Shown piece by piece: positions 45,412 through 53,063 of a stretch of DNA of 64,000 nucleotides. Each line of letters begins with the position of its first letter. Within the stretch, counting starts at the first letter, position 1. Origin of the DNA: Granulosicoccus sp045106195. GTDB taxonomy: Bacteria > Pseudomonadota > Gammaproteobacteria > Granulosicoccales > Granulosicoccaceae. Under the pieces are notes generated by a model, which saw only the letters and a list, made by a program, of their open reading frames with translations, was not told where the DNA came from and made no database searches. A program made the translations under genes and the position numbers. The stretch is from the NCBI GenBank assembly GCA_045106195.1, contig JBGCEH010000035.1, positions 62,001 to 126,000 of the forward strand, read 5' to 3'.

Positions 45412-47511
45412 ATGATCAAGCCTTCCATTGCCATCAGCAGAACAGTATTTTCACTCCTGATTGTGATGACTGTATTGCTTACTGGCTGTCGTGGAAGCGA
45501 TGAGACGGATATCGTTGATCCGCAATTCCCACGAACCAACGATCCAGACGCCTTCGGTGAGTTCCTTGACCCGTTGCCGGCAGTACCGCGCGATGGTGTT
45601 GCTGCAGGAGAAATCGACAACGTCCGGGATTTTCCAGAGGCCTATTACAATACGATTGATCCGGAAGGGACACGCGACTCCTTTTTCAAGTGGCGCGTGG
45701 CGAACGGTTTCCTTAATCCTGACGGTAGTGAAGCTGACTGTGACCCTTCCACCTGTCGTCAGACTCACGTACGATTTCGTGACACCAAGGATCTGGGTTA
45801 TGGGCGAAACATGTTCATGCGCTGGGATACGCTGAACAACGATGTTGCCGTTTACGTGGAGAATTTCCAGGTTGATGCAGTACCTGGCGTGCCCTACGGA
45901 CCGTTGAATCTTGAAGCGTTGATCAATGATGACAGGCAATGGAATTTTGGTGTCAACGCCATAGAGTTCAGTGCGTTTCCAGCCACCGGTATCAATGCTC
46001 CCAAGTTCACGAAGTTCTATAACTTCGCCGGCGATGGCAAGCGTGCAAATGACGCCAGTGGCACTCAACAGCATTTTGTGGATCTTGACAACCGGGGAGA
46101 CAAGCCCATGCCGAGTGCGTGCATTATTTGTCACGGTGGACGAAACGAGACGCTTGTCTACAGGGCAGGCGATGGCCAACTCAAATTGGCACCGACGCTG
46201 GTCGATGGCACACCCGGTGATTTACAGGCGCACATGCAGACCATTGAATTCGACACGCTGCAGTTTGCTGCAGCTGCGCCTGGGTTTACCGAAGCGGACA
46301 ACGTAGACGGAATACGGCTGATCAATGAAGCCATATTATCCACCTACCGCTATCGAGCTCAGGAATTTACAGGCGGAGGAGACTGGGATGCACAGCTTGC
46401 GATCGAGACGCTGGTAGGCCGCTATGCTGGAAATCCGAGTGACCCTGCAAACGCCTACAACCGGAATTTTGTGCCTGATGGCTGGTCCTCTGATCCGCAG
46501 TTGTATCGGTCCCTGATGGGGCCGAACTGCCTGGTTTGCCATGCGTTGAGGGGGACACAAGCCAATACTTCTGCGGCATTTCCCACATTCGATGGGTTTC
46601 GCAATTATGCCCAGCGGATCGATCATCTTATCTACGAACAGGGCAAGATGCCGCTCGGATTGCTCAACTATTCTGATTTCTGGGATGACAAGGAGCCTGC
46701 CTCCATGGCTGCCGCTCTGGGGCTTGCAGATCGGATTGACGCAAACAGCCGGTCCATCAGGCCCGGCGCACCGATTGCGCAAATCAGTGCCTCACCCGTA
46801 GTCACTGGCATCGATTCCGATGGGTCGATTCTGGAAATTAGCATTACCGGCTCAGGAAGTGCGTTTGCGACGACCAGTGGTCATCGCTGGGATGTCAGTC
46901 CTTCCACCGCGACGGTAACATCCAGTGGAATTAAAGGCGATGCGGTGTTAAGAGCCAGTGTTACAGGCACCTATACGCTGACGTTGACTGTTGATGGCAT
47001 TAACGGGGGCACGGATTCCACCACGCAGACAGTTAGGGTACTGCGTGCCGGTGACCCCGGAGCGCCGACTCCGGAGGCAGACATTCGATTTTTCGGTGAC
47101 GGAGGCATCTATGAACTGCTGAGCAACAATTGCACGCAATGTCATAGCCCTGTATCCAACCCCGGTCATCTTCAGAGCCCTGCAAATACGTCCCTTCCCA
47201 TTCACTACACGCTCTGTCGCAGCAATGAATTCAATGGCAATGAGTTTCTTTACCGCAGTGTTCTGGCACGTGTAAACTTTGATACACCTCTGGATAGCCT
47301 TTTTCTGCGAAAACCGACCAATGGATCCACAGATCCGGTTGACCGGACAGCCAGCGAGATTGAGGGTTATCATGCAGGTGCCAATGTCCTTGGCGAGGAT
47401 GCCGATTACAGCAGAATCCTTAGCTGGATTCTCAATGGAGCACAGTCAGGTGATATTCCTGCATCTAATACCATCCCCGCAGGAGCGCCGCTTTGCACTC
47501 CGACCCAGTGA
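45412..47511 (+). CDS. Lipoprotein with three c-type haem motifs
   Basis: 699 residues from the ATG at 45412; a GTG at 45373 overlaps the previous stop, but the lipoprotein signal (LLIVMTVLLTGC) fits the ATG. Three haem sites: C237-II-CH, C373-LV-CH and C574-TQ-CH. Between the second and third lies an Ig-like domain (about 475-550, RWDVSPSTATVTSSG style). The MPLGLLNYSDFW stretch could supply a Met ligand to the second haem. Probably anchored at the outer membrane, it may pass electrons with the protein at 41421. Third gene of the unit. Confidence 0.8.
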   Translation: MIKPSIAISRTVFSLLIVMTVLLTGCRGSDETDIVDPQFPRTNDPDAFGEFLDPLPAVPRDGVAAGEIDNVRDFPEAYYNTIDPEGTRDSFFKWRVANGFLNPDGSEADCDPSTCRQTHVRFRDTKDLGYGRNMFMRWDTLNNDVAVYVENFQVDAVPGVPYGPLNLEALINDDRQWNFGVNAIEFSAFPATGINAPKFTKFYNFAGDGKRANDASGTQQHFVDLDNRGDKPMPSACIICHGGRNETLVYRAGDGQLKLAPTLVDGTPGDLQAHMQTIEFDTLQFAAAAPGFTEADNVDGIRLINEAILSTYRYRAQEFTGGGDWDAQLAIETLVGRYAGNPSDPANAYNRNFVPDGWSSDPQLYRSLMGPNCLVCHALRGTQANTSAAFPTFDGFRNYAQRIDHLIYEQGKMPLGLLNYSDFWDDKEPASMAAALGLADRIDANSRSIRPGAPIAQISASPVVTGIDSDGSILEISITGSGSAFATTSGHRWDVSPSTATVTSSGIKGDAVLRASVTGTYTLTLTVDGINGGTDSTTQTVRVLRAGDPGAPTPEADIRFFGDGGIYELLSNNCTQCHSPVSNPGHLQSPANTSLPIHYTLCRSNEFNGNEFLYRSVLARVNFDTPLDSLFLRKPTNGSTDPVDRTASEIEGYHAGANVLGEDADYSRILSWILNGAQSGDIPASNTIPAGAPLCTPTQ

Positions 47512-47523
47512 GTTTTAACGTCT

Positions 47524-48201
47524 ATGTCCAAATTGAACACAGCCGCGAAAACACCGTCGCTTGCGGATATCGACTTTTTCAAGGCGTTTCCCGATGATGC
47601 CATCATCAATCTGGAGCGAGCCGCAACGTTGCGCAAGTTCCGAAAAAATGCACACATTATTGTTTTGGGAGAAGAAAGCCACGCAGCCTATGTGCTGATA
47701 GAAGGCACAGCCTATGCGTTTACTGATGATGAAGACGGCAACGAATTCATCGTCGGCACATTTGGACCCGGGGACTGTTTCGGAGAGCTCGGTCTGCTTG
47801 ATGGGCACACGCGTACGGCCAATGTCATCACGACCAGTGCCTGTCAGTGCCTTGTCGTTCCTCGTGCAGATATCAACAACGCGATTTTCAATGAGCCGAA
47901 AGTCGCACAAGCCATTATTCACATGCTGGTCGGCCAGATTCGCGAGATGACCGAAGACGTAAGCTGTCTTGCATTGATGGATGTCTATGGCCGGCTGGTG
48001 AGAGCGCTGAACAATGCCACGACTGAAACTGATGACGGCAAACGGATGACGGCACGTATCACTCATCAGGAGTTGGCCAGTCGGGTGGGGTCAAGTCGCG
48101 AGATGATCAGTAAGATATTGAAAGAGCTGCGTGTTGGGGGCTATATCTCCATTGAAAACCACTGCGTCCATATTCACAAAGATCTCCCTGAACGCTGGTA
48201 G
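47524..48201 (+). CDS. Crp/Fnr-family transcription regulator
   Basis: 225 residues. A cyclic-nucleotide-type beta-roll (about 30-140) with FGPGDCFGELGLLDGHTRTA, the phosphate-binding cassette (G-E-L-x-L-x-D-x-x-x-R-T), then a dimer helix and a winged helix-turn-helix (MTARITHQELASRVGSSREM). The R-T-A end of the cassette is that of cAMP-binding members; no Fnr Cys cluster is present. Downstream is a nucleotide cyclase gene, so cAMP made locally is the obvious ligand, by inference. It starts 12 bases after the haem lipoprotein gene. Confidence 0.9.
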   Translation: MSKLNTAAKTPSLADIDFFKAFPDDAIINLERAATLRKFRKNAHIIVLGEESHAAYVLIEGTAYAFTDDEDGNEFIVGTFGPGDCFGELGLLDGHTRTANVITTSACQCLVVPRADINNAIFNEPKVAQAIIHMLVGQIREMTEDVSCLALMDVYGRLVRALNNATTETDDGKRMTARITHQELASRVGSSREMISKILKELRVGGYISIENHCVHIHKDLPERW

Positions 48202-48206
48202 TCGAT

Positions 48207-49094
48207 ATGAGCTCGCAGACACTTACCGTCCTGTTCGCCGACCTTGCGGGTAGCACACGCCTGTACCAGACCGAAGGCGATGTTGAAGCCCATCAGCGTG
48301 TCAGTGATTCCCTCCAGTGCATGCGCAAGATAGTTGAGCATCGCGGTGGCACGCTACTGCGCACTGTCGGGGATGCGGTATTGGCTAGTTTCCACCAGAC
48401 AGACGCCGCTTATCTGGCAGCCGTCGATATTCAGCATGCACACAAGGCGATGAATTTGTCAGTTCGTGTAGGATTCCACTATGGTAACGTGATTCCTGAC
48501 GGTGGCGATGTTTATGGTAATGCCGTCAATCTGGCTGCGCGCGTGGCGGCTTTCGCCGAAGCTGACGAAATCTGTACGACAGAAGACGCGGTTGCCCAGC
48601 TGTCTGTCCGGCATAGAAACGCTGCCTCGTTTCTCGATAAAGTTGATTTCAAAGGTATAGAATCGCCCATGGCGGTATACCGTATCCAGTGGACTGACGA
48701 TGATAGTGGACACACCATGATCGTTACAGGGGTCAGCCACACCGAGCGTTATCAGACCAACCTTGTGCTGGATCTGCTGATTGCCGACAAACGTATTCGC
48801 ATTGACAAGGATAATCCTCTGGTTACTTTCGGACGATCGGCAGACAACGACGTGGTTATTGATATCGACCCTGCATCTCGCAATCATGCGAAGGTTGAAA
48901 TGGCGAGGGGCCGTTTCATGATCCATGATCACAGTACCAATGGGACCTACCTTGTCAGGGGTGGGTATACACCGGAATTCATTCGTCGGGAATCTACTTC
49001 CCTTGACAACTTTGGTAGTATTGGGCTCGGATTCAACCCGGATGACAGCTCTGAGTATGTCATTGAGTTTCGTGTAACGACGGTTTCTCGATGA
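48207..49094 (+). CDS. Class III nucleotide cyclase fused to an FHA domain
   Basis: 295 residues, soluble. The cyclase domain (about 5-160) has LFADLAGSTRLYQ (metal Asp D12), RTVGDAVLASF (D56), and GNAVNLAARVAAF (Asn/Arg of the active site). The residue that in adenylate cyclases is Lys before T-x-G-D is Arg (R52), an oddity. The FHA domain (about 200-270) shows TFGRSADNDVVID, SRNHAKVE and HSTNGTYL; FHA domains bind phosphothreonine. The kinase encoded next could supply the phosphate. Five bases after the Crp-type gene. Confidence 0.9.
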   Translation: MSSQTLTVLFADLAGSTRLYQTEGDVEAHQRVSDSLQCMRKIVEHRGGTLLRTVGDAVLASFHQTDAAYLAAVDIQHAHKAMNLSVRVGFHYGNVIPDGGDVYGNAVNLAARVAAFAEADEICTTEDAVAQLSVRHRNAASFLDKVDFKGIESPMAVYRIQWTDDDSGHTMIVTGVSHTERYQTNLVLDLLIADKRIRIDKDNPLVTFGRSADNDVVIDIDPASRNHAKVEMARGRFMIHDHSTNGTYLVRGGYTPEFIRRESTSLDNFGSIGLGFNPDDSSEYVIEFRVTTVSR

Positions 49095-49152
49095 TGGCCA
49101 CCTGCGGTTCACCTCATGGAGTGTCCATGTCTTTTTCCTTGAGCAAGATGCA

Positions 49153-51180
49153 ATGGTAGACGACAGGACGGCATTGATGTCGGCCAGAGCGCTGAGCCCC
49201 GGCTATGAAATTCTCTGGTATACGATTGACAGCGTATTAGGACAAGGTGGTTTTGGCATCACCTATCTGGCACACGATCGCAACCTTAATCGCGCTGTGG
49301 CAATCAAGGAGTACTTGCCTACGACGTTTGCCTACCGACGCGAAGACTACAGTGTGAAACCCATTACCGGAGGACACGAGGATAACTTTCTCTGGGGCTT
49401 GGGCAGTTTTCAGAAAGAGGCGCAAACTCTGGCGCGTTTCAGCCATCCCAACATTGTTCGCGTGCATTCGGTATTTGAAGCGAATAATACGGCCTACATG
49501 GTCATGGAATACGAGCACGGGCAGAACCTTGCGGAGCTCTTCAAGGCAAGTTCCACGTTAGAGCAGTCCTTGTTCGAAAGAGTGTTCTTCCCCATATTTG
49601 ACGGCCTGAAGGAAATACACAAGTTTGAATTCATTCATCGGGATATCAAACCCGCGAATATTTATATCCGTGAAGACGGCACTCCGGTTCTGATTGATTT
49701 CGGATCAGCGCGCCAGACCACACAGCAGCAGACAGGTGAAATGACAACGCTGGTTAGTCAGGGCTACACACCACTGGAACAGTACAGTGCAAACTATGGT
49801 GACCAGGGCCCGTGGACTGATATCTATGCGCTCGCAGCGACTATTTATCAAGGTGTTGTTGGCAGTAAACCGGATGAATCACTTAGCCGCTCCGCCTGCC
49901 TGATGCGTGCAAAGCCAGATCTACTGAAACAGCTTGATTCGGACGTTTATCCGGGTTTCAGTCAGCGCTTCCTGGATGCCGTGTTTGCCGGCCTGAAACT
50001 TCAACCAGAAGACCGCCCGCAGACAATTGAAGACTGGTATCAGTTATTCGATGGTGGTGTTACACAGGTTGCCAAGCTTGCGCAATCAGAAGGGCTGGTC
50101 GATCCGGACAAGACTCGCTTGAATCAACAACGCCCCCCCCCTGAGTCTGGCGTTGTTGATATGGGTTTGCTGAATGACACAGGGCGCCGCCCCACGTTGT
50201 CCGAGCGATCCGGACGCGCTGGTCCAGGATCAGATACAGAGACCAGAGTCAACGCTTTCGGTCGTCGTGCACAGTCCGGCACTGATGTACCTCGTTCGCC
50301 GGTCGACGAATCTCTGGATTTTGATGACCTTGATTTTGGCGATGACGATTTGTCGTTTTCGAACAACTCAAGAGCGGCAGAAAGATCGGGGCCTGCGACT
50401 GTGCCAGGTAGGCGCGGAAAAAAGAAGCGCAACGGCGCATTGGTGGCTGCCGTCGCATCACTGATAGCGCTGGGAGCTGCAGGTGCCGGGTACATTTTTT
50501 TTACATCCCCTACGCCGACCACTGAAATTACGAAAACTGCCGAGAACGAAGTCTCTGAGCCTATCGGCATAACGCAGGCAACACTAAGCTCGATGCCCAG
50601 ACCGCCTCAGCCAATACCTTTTGCACTGGCTGCGGACAACACACGGGTTCAATTGCAGGATATGACACGGCTTGCACCTATGTTGGCGCAAGCTTACTCG
50701 TTGAATCCGGTTGATCCGGTTTTGCTGGATACTATCCGTAAAACCGAATCAAGCCTGATATCAATCGCAGCTATCTGGAACGCGACCCGATACGCTGAAG
50801 TGGCCCGTTTGATCAATACAGTATCCGATGCACTTCCGCGAGCGGTACATGACAGAGAGCAGGTACGGGACATTCTTGATGCGTCCAGTCGCTCGTCTGG
50901 CTATAGCGAGGTTTTTGGTTTGATTGATAGAAAACACTATCTAAGTCCCCCCGGAAACTCTTTACTTGACCGTGTTTCTTCGCTTGATCTGAGCGAATTT
51001 CAACAACTGAAAAGTACGCCCCAATGGCAGAACATGATGTCGGAGCTGTCCATGGCGGCAATGGACAAGCTATCGCGTTCTGAATATGATGATGCAGCCA
51101 GATTAACGGAAGCCGCATTGACCATGGATGCAGAGCATCCGGGGTTTAATACGCTAAAGGATTGGCTTACGAGTCCTTGA
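49153..51180 (+). CDS. Membrane Ser/Thr protein kinase
   Basis: 675 residues. Eukaryotic-type kinase domain (about 20-300): LGQGGFGITYLAHD (P-loop), VAIKEYLP (K52), FIHRDIKPANIYI (HRD 162-164), IDFGSARQT (DFG 182-184) and MTTLVSQGYTPLEQY as the activation segment; all catalytic residues are present. A long acidic, Pro/Ser-rich linker (about 315-425) contains a nine-C run in the DNA (codons 327-330). One membrane helix (about 429-452, LVAAVASLIALGAAGAGYIF) leads to a helical periplasmic domain of about 220 residues, presumably the sensor. Last of the six-gene unit. Confidence 0.92.
   Translation: MVDDRTALMSARALSPGYEILWYTIDSVLGQGGFGITYLAHDRNLNRAVAIKEYLPTTFAYRREDYSVKPITGGHEDNFLWGLGSFQKEAQTLARFSHPNIVRVHSVFEANNTAYMVMEYEHGQNLAELFKASSTLEQSLFERVFFPIFDGLKEIHKFEFIHRDIKPANIYIREDGTPVLIDFGSARQTTQQQTGEMTTLVSQGYTPLEQYSANYGDQGPWTDIYALAATIYQGVVGSKPDESLSRSACLMRAKPDLLKQLDSDVYPGFSQRFLDAVFAGLKLQPEDRPQTIEDWYQLFDGGVTQVAKLAQSEGLVDPDKTRLNQQRPPPESGVVDMGLLNDTGRRPTLSERSGRAGPGSDTETRVNAFGRRAQSGTDVPRSPVDESLDFDDLDFGDDDLSFSNNSRAAERSGPATVPGRRGKKKRNGALVAAVASLIALGAAGAGYIFFTSPTPTTEITKTAENEVSEPIGITQATLSSMPRPPQPIPFALAADNTRVQLQDMTRLAPMLAQAYSLNPVDPVLLDTIRKTESSLISIAAIWNATRYAEVARLINTVSDALPRAVHDREQVRDILDASSRSSGYSEVFGLIDRKHYLSPPGNSLLDRVSSLDLSEFQQLKSTPQWQNMMSELSMAAMDKLSRSEYDDAARLTEAALTMDAEHPGFNTLKDWLTSP
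50133..50141 (+). repeat. Nine-base C tract inside the kinase gene
   Basis: C9 encodes part of R-P-P-P-E in the linker between the kinase domain and the membrane helix. Loss or gain of one base would leave a soluble kinase domain and remove the membrane and sensor parts. Confidence 0.85.
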
Positions 51181-51556
51181 CCGAGGGTTCAAGGATCGCG
51201 ATGGCTTCAGGTAGATGAGGGTAGGTGACATCATCCCGAGGTGTCGGGTGTGATCGCCGCGAAGGCATTGATCCATGACTACCGTGAATAAAATCCCACC
51301 GCTGCCGGTATAAAAAATAGCTGTAATGCGCAGGCGAGTTGCCTGGATCATACGCGCAAAACAGACGCGAAGATGCATAAGGTGTGTCGGTAATATAACC
51401 GATAAAATAGCCGTGTTTTCAAGCCTGATTCCGGAGTGAATATACCAACCCGACAGTGGTAATTATCACATAGTTCAATTGTGACGTTTAGTAAACTTTC
51501 CGCATTGTTCAACGAGCAGCACGGCTGCTTGAAGTAAAGTAACAGGAGAACGAACG
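51181..51556. other. Intergenic, 376 bases
   Basis: No gene is supported. The right end holds two neighbouring inverted repeats (51466-51484 and 51486-51496) and the AGGAG ribosome site (51544-51548) of the small gene that follows. Confidence 0.45.
51466..51496. promoter_or_regulatory. Two adjoining inverted repeats, possible operator
   Basis: TCACA-N9-TGTGA (51466-51484) followed by GTTTA-G-TAAAC (51486-51496), 61 to 91 bases before the small membrane protein gene. The half-site order is reversed from the Crp consensus, so the binder is unknown. Confidence 0.3.
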
Positions 51557-51835
51557 ATGCTTGCGTATATTGAAATTGCCTACGATCGGGTGCTTCGCGT
51601 ACTGGATTACATGGGGTACTTGCTCATGCTGACTCTGTCACTTTTGCTCTGGTGGGGAATCTACTCAGGTGTGAACATCACCGTATCTCAAGGTAGAACG
51701 CTTGTACAGGTGTCGCCTGAAGTTCAAGACACTCCCGCTGCCACACCTGTGTCGATCCCCATGCGTATTACTCCACCAGCCGTGGCCGTTGAATACGATC
51801 TTGACAATGCGTGGTCCCTTGCCTCTGGTCTGTAA
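51557..51835 (+). CDS. Small single-helix membrane protein
   Basis: 92 residues, good AGGAG ribosome site nine bases ahead. One membrane helix (about 18-38, GYLLMLTLSLLLWWGIYSGV) and a short polar tail with a Thr/Pro-rich stretch. No family recognised. It lies between the kinase unit and cueR on the same strand, with its own likely promoter region. Confidence 0.6.
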   Translation: MLAYIEIAYDRVLRVLDYMGYLLMLTLSLLLWWGIYSGVNITVSQGRTLVQVSPEVQDTPAATPVSIPMRITPPAVAVEYDLDNAWSLASGL

Positions 51836-51915
51836 CTTGTTTTTCGCAGGGTTTTCATCGAATCGTAGGATAGAATCAATGCAATTGTAGAAGTTGTTGG
51901 CCAATGGAAAGTTGA

Positions 51916-52308
51916 ATGAATATTGGACTCGCTGCCAGGCGTTGCTCACTCCCGGTGAAGACTGTTCGCTATTACGATAATATTGGTCTGGTATCGCCCG
52001 GTCGGGCTGACAGTGGATATCGCGAGTATTCGCCCGATGATATACATCGATTGCAGTTTGTTGCCAGATCTCGTGGCCTGGGGTTTTCACTGGATGATTG
52101 CCGACATCTGCTGTCCTTGTATGAAGATCGCAGTAGGGCCAGCGCTGATGTAAAGCTTATCGTGCAGGAGAAACTGAACGATATCGACCAGAAGATTGGA
52201 GAGCTACAGGAACTTCGTCAGACCTTGTCCCAGCTGTCTGAAAATTGTCGCGGCGATAACCGGCCAGAGTGCCCTATTCTTGCCGACCTTGCGGGTATAG
52301 CTAAATAA
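51916..52308 (+). CDS. cueR: Copper-responsive MerR-family regulator CueR
   Basis: 130 residues. Winged helix MNIGLAARRCSLPVKTVRYY, dimer helix about 80-110, and a metal loop C111-RGDNRPE-C119 with seven residues between the cysteines, as in CueR. Ser76 in ASADVK stands where CueR has Ser77, which marks monovalent-metal (Cu, Ag, Au) sensing. CueR activates copper export genes such as copA by untwisting a long-spacer promoter. No copA or copper oxidase lies beside it, so its targets are elsewhere. Confidence 0.88.
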   Translation: MNIGLAARRCSLPVKTVRYYDNIGLVSPGRADSGYREYSPDDIHRLQFVARSRGLGFSLDDCRHLLSLYEDRSRASADVKLIVQEKLNDIDQKIGELQELRQTLSQLSENCRGDNRPECPILADLAGIAK

Positions 52309-52414
52309 AGTCCTTTGGTCACACCTGTAATAGCAAAGCCACGCTTGTGCAATGCAGAGAGTGCCCGAGAATACGCATGCAGGGTCTCAGGCAATTCCTG
52401 GCATTCTCTTTCTC

Positions 52415-53035
52415 CTAATCGCGAAGACCCTGACATTCTGCAGCCAGTCGCGTAATACCTTCCCAGTCTTCTGCATCAACCATGCTTTTGGGCGCCACCC
52501 AGCTCCCACCCACGCACAGCACACTGGGCAAGCTCAGGTAGTCACGTGCGTTGTTGGCGTTGATGCCGCCGGTGGGGCAGAACACAGTGTCAATGAATGG
52601 GCCTGCGAATCCGCTAAGAAGGGAAGGGCCACCGGCTTGTGATGCCGGGAAAAATTTCAAGGCCGTGAAGCCCTCATCGCGCGCTCTCATGATGTCGGCA
52701 GGCGTCATGATGCCGGGTAGAAGTGGCATGTTGATATCGTTGGCTGCCTTGCCGAGTGCTTGTGTAAACCCGGGGCTGACGGCAAATGTAGCGCCATGAT
52801 CCTGTGCACGTTTAAGATCTTCAGCATTCAGAGCTGTCCCGACGCCAACTATGGCACCTTCTACATCGCTCATGGCCTGCATGGCGTCGAGTGCCTGCGG
52901 AGTTCTTAGCGTGACCTCCAGTGTCCGCAATCCGCCAGCAACCAGCGCCTGGGCCAATGGTCGTGCCTTGCTGACGTCATCAATGACCAGTACGGGAATG
53001 ACAGGGGCAACCTGCATTAACTCTCTAACTTTCAT
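52415..53035 (-). CDS. eda: KDPG aldolase (2-dehydro-3-deoxy-phosphogluconate aldolase)
   Basis: 206 residues from the ATG at 53035; a longer frame to 53137 overlaps edd and adds nothing family-like. Eda splits 2-keto-3-deoxy-6-phosphogluconate into pyruvate and glyceraldehyde-3-phosphate, the last Entner-Doudoroff step. Conserved text: RTLEVTLRTP with catalytic Glu40, ALKFFPA with the Schiff-base Lys127, and CPTGGINANN for phosphate binding. The gene follows edd on the same strand after 28 bases, so edd-eda is one operon. Confidence 0.96.
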   Translation of the reverse strand: MKVRELMQVAPVIPVLVIDDVSKARPLAQALVAGGLRTLEVTLRTPQALDAMQAMSDVEGAIVGVGTALNAEDLKRAQDHGATFAVSPGFTQALGKAANDINMPLLPGIMTPADIMRARDEGFTALKFFPASQAGGPSLLSGFAGPFIDTVFCPTGGINANNARDYLSLPSVLCVGGSWVAPKSMVDAEDWEGITRLAAECQGLRD

Positions 53036-53063
53036 GGTGTTGCTCAGATATTGAGAAGGGAGA

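Noticed and set aside
51154..51378. Minus-strand frame of 74 codons after the kinase gene
   Set aside because: It overlaps the kinase end, has no ribosome site and no recognisable text.
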